Shown: piece after piece, positions 14,152-19,233 of the stretch
How the letters are laid out: the number at the start of each line of letters is the position of its first letter
How positions within the stretch are numbered: position 1 is the stretch's first letter
Source of the DNA: UBA1756 sp045132235
GTDB taxonomy: Bacteria; Bacteroidota; Bacteroidia; Bacteroidales; WCHB1-69
Direction of reading: 5' to 3'
NCBI GenBank assembly: GCA_045132235.1
Contig: JBGURX010000004.1
Coordinates: 1-19,233, forward strand
DNA: 19,233 bases
Notes under the pieces: model-generated
Told to the model about the DNA's origin: nothing
Database searches by the model: none
What the model saw: the letters and a program-made list of their open reading frames with translations, nothing else
Position numbers and translations under genes: made by a program

Positions 14152-14181
14152 AAAAAAAGCGGACACCCTGAGGCGCCCGCT
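14152..14181 (-). terminator. Terminator after the acyl-CoA synthetase gene
   Basis: On the minus strand AGCGGGCGCC and GGTGTCCGCT pair over 10 bp, with two G-U wobbles and a 4-base loop (TCAG), followed by TTTTTTT (complement of 14152-14158). It ends the guaD-acyl-CoA synthetase transcript just upstream of the mce promoter. Confidence 0.85.
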
Positions 14182-14205
14182 TGGGAATGTCCCTAAACTT
14201 GTCAT

Positions 14206-16011
14206 TTAGGCATGCAGCGCCTCCTCCGCAGCCTTCTCTTTCTGGTCGTACTGGTAAATCTCGCGGCACAGGGCGTCGTACTTCTTGTACAACGCCGCAC
14301 GGCGCAACTTCAGGGTTTGCGAAAGTTCGCCCGTTTGCGGCGACCATGTGTCGGCCACCAACCGGAACTTGCGGATCTGCTCGTGCTCCGCCAACGTGTC
14401 GTTCAACTTTGTGATTTCCAACTGTATCCGCTTGATGACATCGTGATTGGTGCAGAGCTCTTCGTTGGAAGAATAATGGATTTTGTGCTTCGCGCACCAG
14501 AAATGCAGCGTGTCGAAATTCGGCACAAGGATGGCTGCCGCAATCTTTTCGTTCTCCCCGATCACCATCGCCTGCTCAATGAAATACGACTCTTTCAGCC
14601 GGTTTTCCAACACCTGCGGCGCCACATATTTGCCCGTCGAGAGCTTGAAAATTTCTTTTTTGCGGTCGGTAATCTTCAGATAGCCGTCCACCAGCTTTCC
14701 GATGTCGCCCGTGTGGAACCAGCCCTCTTCGTCAATCACGGCCTTGGTGTTCTCCTCATCCTTATAGTAGCCCACCATCAGACAGTCGCCTTTGGTGAGA
14801 ATCTCGCCGTCGTCGGCCAACTTGAACTCGATGCAGCCGAGCACAGGTCCCACCGTGCCGGGATGCAGCTCCTGTTTGGCAGGGTTGTTCACGGAAATCA
14901 CCGGAGAGGTCTCTGTAAGTCCATATCCCTCATACACCTGCATTTTCGCAGCCGTGAACGTGCGGATGATGCGCTCCTGTATGGAAGAACCACCCGACAC
15001 CACAATCATCGGACAGCCACCGAGGTTGTCTCTCCATTTCGAATATACCAGCTTGTCGGCGATGCTGTAGCGCAGCTTGTAAATTAATCCAGTGCGCTCG
15101 TTGTCATACACTTGCGCGATGCGGAACGCCCACGAGTAGATGGCCCTCTTCGCACCTTTCAAGTCCTTTCCAGCTGCCTGCAGCTTGTCGAACATCATCT
15201 CCAACACCCTCGGCACCGCACAGAACCCCATTGCATGGATGTCCTTCAAATCCTTCGCGATGGTGGCCAGACTGCCGGCATAGAAGATGGTGCTGCCGAG
15301 AATCTGGTACATGTAGTTGCATACCCTTTCATATACATGGCACAGCGGCAGGAAGCTCAGAATGCGAGCGCTCGAGTCGTGGGTGTTCATCACCGCCACG
15401 GCGTGCGCGTTGATAACCATGCTTTTGTGCCGCAACATCACACCCTTGGGCTTGCCGGTGGTGCCCGAGGTGTAAATCAGCGTGCCGATGTCCTCCGGAG
15501 AGGTGTTTTGTTTGATTTCCTCAATGACGGGTTTCCATTTTTCGATGTTGGCGCGGCCGATTTCCAGCAGCTCGCTGAAATTGCGGCGGCCTTCGATCTG
15601 TGCAATGGTGAAAATCTCCGGCTTCTGCTCTATGTCGGGGATGGCAGGCTCCACCCTTCTGTAAATCTGCTCCACCCCGATGACGATGACCTTCGCATCG
15701 CAGTGGTTCAGGATGTAACGGTAGTCGTTTTCGTTGAGGGTGGGGTACACCGGCACGTGGATGCCGCCCGCCATCGTGATGCCCATGTCCAAGAAGTTCC
15801 ATTCCGGACGGTTCTGCATGATGGTGGCCACCTTGTCGCCTTTCTGCAAGCCCATCTCCAACAATGCGGAGGAGATGGCGTAGGCATGCTCCACGTACTC
15901 GTCGATGGTGTATTTGCGCCAATGGCCGTCGGCTTCGCGACGGGCAAGCACTTCCTTATTGCCATACTGTTTCAGATGGTCTAATATGTCAAAAATTCTC
16001 AGGAGTTCCAT
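14206..16011 (-). CDS. Long-chain acyl-CoA synthetase (AMP-forming)
   Basis: From the ATG at 16011 the product has 601 residues; a longer in-frame ATG at 16104 would overlap guaD and adds unrelated residues. It is an ANL-superfamily adenylating enzyme that activates a fatty acid to acyl-AMP and then acyl-CoA. The ATP-binding P-loop-like motif is IYTSGTTGKPKG (179-190). The adenine/acyl site is EGYGLTETSP (361-370), followed by GWFHTGDIG (430-438) and the hinge ITDRKKEIFKLSTGKYVAP (447-465). GELSQTLKLRR at 561-571 carries the probable catalytic lysine (Lys568). This layout and length match the FadD15-like bacterial long-chain group. No signal or membrane span is evident; it probably sits at the inner face of the membrane. 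It starts 25 bases after guaD and ends at a strong terminator. Confidence 0.93.
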   Translation of the reverse strand: MELLRIFDILDHLKQYGNKEVLARREADGHWRKYTIDEYVEHAYAISSALLEMGLQKGDKVATIMQNRPEWNFLDMGITMAGGIHVPVYPTLNENDYRYILNHCDAKVIVIGVEQIYRRVEPAIPDIEQKPEIFTIAQIEGRRNFSELLEIGRANIEKWKPVIEEIKQNTSPEDIGTLIYTSGTTGKPKGVMLRHKSMVINAHAVAVMNTHDSSARILSFLPLCHVYERVCNYMYQILGSTIFYAGSLATIAKDLKDIHAMGFCAVPRVLEMMFDKLQAAGKDLKGAKRAIYSWAFRIAQVYDNERTGLIYKLRYSIADKLVYSKWRDNLGGCPMIVVSGGSSIQERIIRTFTAAKMQVYEGYGLTETSPVISVNNPAKQELHPGTVGPVLGCIEFKLADDGEILTKGDCLMVGYYKDEENTKAVIDEEGWFHTGDIGKLVDGYLKITDRKKEIFKLSTGKYVAPQVLENRLKESYFIEQAMVIGENEKIAAAILVPNFDTLHFWCAKHKIHYSSNEELCTNHDVIKRIQLEITKLNDTLAEHEQIRKFRLVADTWSPQTGELSQTLKLRRAALYKKYDALCREIYQYDQKEKAAEEALHA

Positions 16012-16036
16012 TTTTTTGATAATTATGTGGATGGAA

Positions 16037-16507
16037 TTAGTATTCGATTTTGTTTTCGGCGGCCTTCCAGTCGGCAAGGGTGGCGAGCGCCTCTTCACGG
16101 TCATGCTCTTCGCCAGGAATGATGCGCTGCTCGGGCGAGAGATTCATTTCCTTGTAAATCAGGGAGTCATCAAAGCCGATAGCACTGGCGTCTTCACGGT
16201 TGGCTGCGTAGTAGATGCGGTCGGGACGGGCCCAGTAGATGGCACCGAGGCACATCGGACAGGGTTCGCAGCTGGCGTAAATCTCGCAGCCGGTCAGCTG
16301 GAAAGTGCCTAAGTTCTTGCAGGCCTCGCGGATGGCGATGACCTCGGCGTGGGCCGTCGGGTCGTTGTCGAGGGTCACTTGGTTGCCGCCGCGTCCGACA
16401 ATTTTTCCATCTTTCACCACGACCGCACCAAACGGACCGCCCTTGCCACGGGTCAGACACTTTCGCGACATTCCAATCGCTTCCATCATAAACCTTTTCT
16501 CGTACAT
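16037..16507 (-). CDS. guaD: Guanine deaminase (cytidine deaminase fold)
   Basis: The product has 156 residues from the ATG at 16507, the same length as Bacillus subtilis GuaD. An upstream in-frame ATG at 16597 lies beyond the promoter box and was rejected. The zinc site is PTAHAEVIAIREAC (His53, catalytic Glu55) with SCEPCPMCLGAIYWARP (Cys83, Cys86). GGPFGAVVVKDGKI near 23-36, and GFDDSLIYKE near 111-120, match the guanine deaminase group more closely than TadA. The tail ends in KIEY; the GuaD family has a domain-swapped C-terminus with a similar ending. The enzyme converts guanine to xanthine and ammonia in purine salvage or catabolism. TadA-like tRNA adenosine deaminase is the main alternative and less likely. 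It has its own -7 box and is followed by the acyl-CoA synthetase gene. Confidence 0.88.
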   Translation of the reverse strand: MYEKRFMMEAIGMSRKCLTRGKGGPFGAVVVKDGKIVGRGGNQVTLDNDPTAHAEVIAIREACKNLGTFQLTGCEIYASCEPCPMCLGAIYWARPDRIYYAANREDASAIGFDDSLIYKEMNLSPEQRIIPGEEHDREEALATLADWKAAENKIEY

Positions 16508-16529
16508 CTTGTCTAATGTTTTTGTGGCG

Positions 16530-16560
16530 CAAAAATACGATTTAATTGTAAAATGACAAT
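16530..16560 (-). promoter_or_regulatory. Bacteroidota promoter for guaD
   Basis: The minus strand carries TATTTTTG (complement of 16530-16537) and, 19 bases upstream, ATTG (complement of 16557-16560), a three-of-four -33 match. The -7 box ends 22 bases before the ATG at 16507. Confidence 0.6.
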
Positions 16561-16598
16561 TTTTTGAAAAAATGTGATGTTTTCTTCCAAAAAACAAC

Positions 16599-16606
16599 TA
16601 CTTTTG
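16599..16606 (+). promoter_or_regulatory. Bacteroidota -7 box for the T9SS surface-protein gene
   Basis: TACTTTTG matches TAnnTTTG exactly. The ATG at 16673 is 66 bases further on, so the leader would be about 60 bases, longer than for the other genes here. The -33 region (GATG at 16576) is poor. The divergent guaD promoter is about 40 bases away. Confidence 0.6.
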
Positions 16607-16672
16607 CACGTTTTATTTGTAAAATAAAGAGTATTGTACATCAACCTATTTATTAATCAAAATCAACAAGTT

Positions 16673-19144
16673 ATGAAAAAGTTTTTAGCGATTTTCGTGC
16701 TGTGTTTTGCTGTTTTTGCGGCTAATGCACAGAAAAGCACTGGGCTTGCTCCCCGTCAGCAGGCTCATGTGAACGGAACAGTGGCTTCCGAGGCCTTCCG
16801 TTCACTGCAAACTGAAGCCATTGTGGCAGTGAATGGAACGACTCTCAGTCACTTCACTTTGGGAAATCCTGCCTCACTTACCAGTTATGGCACTACCGCC
16901 TCTGAATTCACCAATTCATGCGAGTATTTCAACCTTAACTACTACTTCGCCACTTCCACCAGCGGCCAGTTCGGTACCATCAACCCTACTACGGGTGTGC
17001 AGACCATCATCAGAACAGGTAACAACTCTGGTTCTGTTGCTTTCAATCACGCCGACAACACCATGTATGGCGCCTCTTTGGGAAGTTCTTCAACGCTTTA
17101 CACCATTGACCCCGCTACGGGTGTGGAGACTTCAGTTGTTACGGTTACTGATGACACCGCCTATTTTGTGATGGCCATGACTATCACCAACGACGGCCGT
17201 TTCATCGTGGTGAACGCCAGCCGCGAGTCCATCGATGAACTCAACCCCACCACCGGTGCACTCACTCCGCTCGTTCCTGCCGGCTTCAACATCAACTACG
17301 GTCAGGATATCGCCGTTGACCGTGAGACCAACACCGTGTATTGGGCAGCTTACAATGCCGACCTTTCCGAAGGTCAGCTCTACGCTGTGGATTTGGAGGG
17401 TGCCACGCTGACCCTCATTGGTACCTTTGAAAGCCAAGTGGCCGGTTTCTGCCCGCTGAACTACAGCGCTGCCGATCTGGCACGCCCTGTCGCTGTCAGC
17501 AACCTCACTGCCACTCCCGATGCTGACCATGCCCTCAGCGTTGACCTTGCTTGGACCAACCCCACCCTCACTGTCGGTGGCGAGGCTCTTACTGCCCTCA
17601 CCTCTGTTGAACTCTATCGTGATGGCGAACTTATCCACTCTTTCGCTAACCCCGCTGTGGGCGGCGACATGACCTACACCGATAATACTATGACCGCTGA
17701 TGGCGCTTACAACTATGTGATTTATGCCGTCAATGATGCCGGTGACGGTCTTGAGGCTACTGTCAGAGCTCTGGTTGGCAACCTCTGCGAATACACCATC
17801 GAAATGGTGGACGATTGGGGTGATGGTTGGAATGGCGCCGCTATCGAAGTGTATGCCGGCACCACTCTGATGGAAACCGCTACCATCTCTTCTGGCGACG
17901 AAGCCACTGTTTTGGTTCCCCTGCCGCTCGGCGAATGCAGCTTTGTATGGGTGTCTGGCAGCTACGATTCAGAATGCTCCTTCACCATCAACGACCCCTT
18001 CGGAATTCCGGTCTTCATCGCTGACGCCGCTCCCGCCGCCGGTACTTTCCTCACCATCCAGAATACCTGCGAGGCTCCCCAGCCATTCCTCAATCCTAAT
18101 CAAACCAGCATGAGCTTCATCGCAGCTGTGGGTGTTGTTTCAGCTGCATCATCCGTTGATATTCTTGCTTACAACCCAGGCACTGAAGTCACGGCTACCA
18201 CCGCCGCACCTTTCGAGGTCTCTTTCGATAATGCCACTTTTGCAGCCACGGCTACTTATAGCATCACCGAGGAAACTGAAACCATCACCCTCTATGTGCG
18301 CTTTGCTCCTACGGAGCCCGGCACTGCCACCGGTACCATTACCCTTTCCGCTGCAAATGTGAGCGACACGACTATCGCTCTCACCGGCGAAGGTGTTGAC
18401 TGCCCCACCATTACCACATTCCCCTACAACTGCACTTTTGCCGAAAATGACGCTACGCTTCTTTGCTGGCAGATTGTGGATGCCAATGGCGATGCCAATG
18501 TGGAAGGTGAAAACATGGGTACTTTTGCGTTCTATGGTTCAAGCTGGAGCGAAGGTAACGACGGCGTGGCTCAATATTTCTATTCTCAAAGCAACGCTGC
18601 TGACGACTGGTTGATTACTCCTGAATTCATGGGCGAAAATCTGTCCGCTTCTTTCGAATATTTGGTTCGTGGCTCTTCCTATCCGGAAGAATTTGGAGTT
18701 TATGTGATTCCTGCTGGCCAGACCTATGAAAACGCAGTCGAAATCCTCGCTCCCCAATCCTACACCAACACCACATTTGAAGAGCAGATTTTGGATCTTT
18801 CCGCATACGACAATCAGGCTTTCCGCATTGCTTTCCACGTCACTTCTGCCGCTGACATGTACGGTATTGTTATTGACAACTTCAGCATTGGCCAGGGTAT
18901 CGGCATCAATGAGCAAACTGCCAACACCGTTTCCATCTACCCGAACCCCGCTACCACTGTCCTGAATGTGGTTGCTGAAGGTTACAACACCATTGAGATT
19001 GTGAACCTCCTCGGTCAGACCGTTTATGCTGCCAATGCTACCAACAACATGCAGATCAACGTCAGCAACCTCAACAACGGTGTCTATTTCGTCCGTCTGA
19101 ATGGCGAAAACGGTACCACCACCCAGAAATTCATCAAGAAATAG
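16673..19144 (+). CDS. Multi-domain secreted surface protein with type IX secretion sorting domain
   Basis: From the ATG at 16673 the product has 823 residues; an earlier in-frame ATG at 16634 would spoil the signal peptide MKKFLAIFVLCFAVFAANAQ. The parts, in order, are as follows. A propeller-like region (about 75-270) has two copies of a TI(N/D)P-TGV motif. An FN3-like domain (272-367) follows. Then comes a module with MVDDWGDGWNGAAIEVYAG (378-396), an aspartate/glycine pattern common in surface proteins of this phylum. An Ig-like domain (about 475-575) has VRFAPTEPGTATGTITL. A choice-of-anchor-J/cleaved-adhesin-like domain (585-745) has DDWLITPEF and DMYGIVIDNFSIG. The T9SS type A sorting domain is at 753-823: VSIYPNPATTVLNV, IEIVNLLGQTVY, NLNNGVYFVRL, QKFIKK. 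It would be exported by Sec, moved across the outer membrane by T9SS, trimmed and anchored. No catalytic motif is seen; ligand unknown. Confidence 0.9.
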   Translation: MKKFLAIFVLCFAVFAANAQKSTGLAPRQQAHVNGTVASEAFRSLQTEAIVAVNGTTLSHFTLGNPASLTSYGTTASEFTNSCEYFNLNYYFATSTSGQFGTINPTTGVQTIIRTGNNSGSVAFNHADNTMYGASLGSSSTLYTIDPATGVETSVVTVTDDTAYFVMAMTITNDGRFIVVNASRESIDELNPTTGALTPLVPAGFNINYGQDIAVDRETNTVYWAAYNADLSEGQLYAVDLEGATLTLIGTFESQVAGFCPLNYSAADLARPVAVSNLTATPDADHALSVDLAWTNPTLTVGGEALTALTSVELYRDGELIHSFANPAVGGDMTYTDNTMTADGAYNYVIYAVNDAGDGLEATVRALVGNLCEYTIEMVDDWGDGWNGAAIEVYAGTTLMETATISSGDEATVLVPLPLGECSFVWVSGSYDSECSFTINDPFGIPVFIADAAPAAGTFLTIQNTCEAPQPFLNPNQTSMSFIAAVGVVSAASSVDILAYNPGTEVTATTAAPFEVSFDNATFAATATYSITEETETITLYVRFAPTEPGTATGTITLSAANVSDTTIALTGEGVDCPTITTFPYNCTFAENDATLLCWQIVDANGDANVEGENMGTFAFYGSSWSEGNDGVAQYFYSQSNAADDWLITPEFMGENLSASFEYLVRGSSYPEEFGVYVIPAGQTYENAVEILAPQSYTNTTFEEQILDLSAYDNQAFRIAFHVTSAADMYGIVIDNFSIGQGIGINEQTANTVSIYPNPATTVLNVVAEGYNTIEIVNLLGQTVYAANATNNMQINVSNLNNGVYFVRLNGENGTTTQKFIKK

Positions 19145-19173
19145 GGAAATCCTTTATTTCTGATTCTACCATC

Positions 19174-19211
19174 GTAGGGACGCCATAATATGACGTCCCT
19201 ACATTTTTATC
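19174..19211 (+). terminator. Palindrome and T-rich tail after the surface-protein gene; probable interspersed repeat
   Basis: GTAGGGACG (19174-19182) and CGTCCCTAC (19194-19202) form a 9-bp stem; the loop contains CATA/TATG. ATTTTTATC follows. It lies 30 bases after the stop codon and probably ends transcription. It has the look of short palindromes seen repeatedly between genes in Bacteroidota (GTAGGGACGYC…GRCGTCCCTAC). Confidence 0.65.
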
Positions 19212-19233
19212 GCGACAGCCCTACATTTTTATC
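19197..19233 (+). repeat. 15-bp direct repeat running into the window edge
   Basis: CCCTACATTTTTATC occurs at 19197-19211 and again at 19219-19233, with 7 bases (GCGACAG) between. The first copy is the right arm and tail of the palindrome. The window ends exactly at the second copy, so a longer tandem or duplicated-end structure cannot be excluded. Confidence 0.8.

Noticed and set aside
15112..15984. A 290-codon plus-strand frame opposite the acyl-CoA synthetase gene
   Set aside because: Antisense shadow. The composition is His/Val/Asp-rich, with no promoter and no recognisable domain.
16508..16597. Upstream ATG at 16597 for the guanine deaminase
   Set aside because: The extension crosses the -7 box at 16530-16537 and has no family similarity. 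The ATG at 16507 gives the standard 156-residue length.
1..19233. tRNA genes, rRNA, CRISPR arrays and riboswitches
   Set aside because: No cloverleaf, no regularly spaced repeat series and no recognisable riboswitch leader was seen in any intergenic region. I cannot exclude weak or novel structured RNAs without a covariance search.

Overview
The window looks like a chromosomal segment of a Bacteroidota bacterium, most likely order Bacteroidales. The evidence: promoters of the Bacteroidota type (a -7 box matching TAnnTTTG before most transcription units), no clear Shine-Dalgarno sequences, a type IX secretion C-terminal sorting domain, a MetG with a fused C-terminal tRNA-binding domain, and a methylmalonyl-CoA epimerase next to a sodium-pump decarboxylase beta subunit, which fits propionate-forming succinate metabolism. 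Most coding sequence is fairly GC-rich, with AT-rich intergenic DNA. I see no tRNA, rRNA, CRISPR array or intact insertion sequence.

Layout, left to right. The window opens inside a minus-strand XRE-type regulator cut by the edge (1-131). A plus-strand group follows: a saccharopine-dehydrogenase-family enzyme, probably carboxy(nor)spermidine dehydrogenase of polyamine synthesis; a small two-helix membrane protein that probably starts at TTG; and dnaN, the sliding clamp. A bidirectional terminator separates dnaN from a convergent gene for a small secreted protein of unknown function (3310-3999).

Region 4000-5400 is the accessory part: AT-rich, with decayed genes. It holds a two-gene plus-strand module resembling a type II toxin-antitoxin pair (161-aa protein, then 98-aa XRE protein). 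Degraded ORF6N-domain remnants lie on both sides in the same orientation, and each remnant ends inside a hairpin. This is the best candidate for an under-described system or mobile cassette, although the toxin assignment is an inference.

From 5414 to 16507 all genes lie on the minus strand, in four transcription units. In transcription order these are: guaD (guanine deaminase) then a long-chain acyl-CoA synthetase; methylmalonyl-CoA epimerase then the decarboxylase beta subunit; metG alone; and topA then dipeptidyl peptidase IV. Strong hairpin-plus-T-run terminators follow the acyl-CoA synthetase, the beta subunit and metG, and the mce promoter has both -33 and -7 boxes at the expected spacing. 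The theme is housekeeping: purine salvage, lipid activation, propionate/sodium energetics, translation, DNA topology and peptide use.

The window ends with a plus-strand, 823-aa, multi-domain surface protein (16673-19144). It has a signal peptide, a propeller-like region, FN3, a glycine/aspartate-rich module, an Ig-like domain, a choice-of-anchor-J-like domain and a type IX sorting tail. A palindrome that looks like an interspersed repeat and probably serves as terminator follows it.
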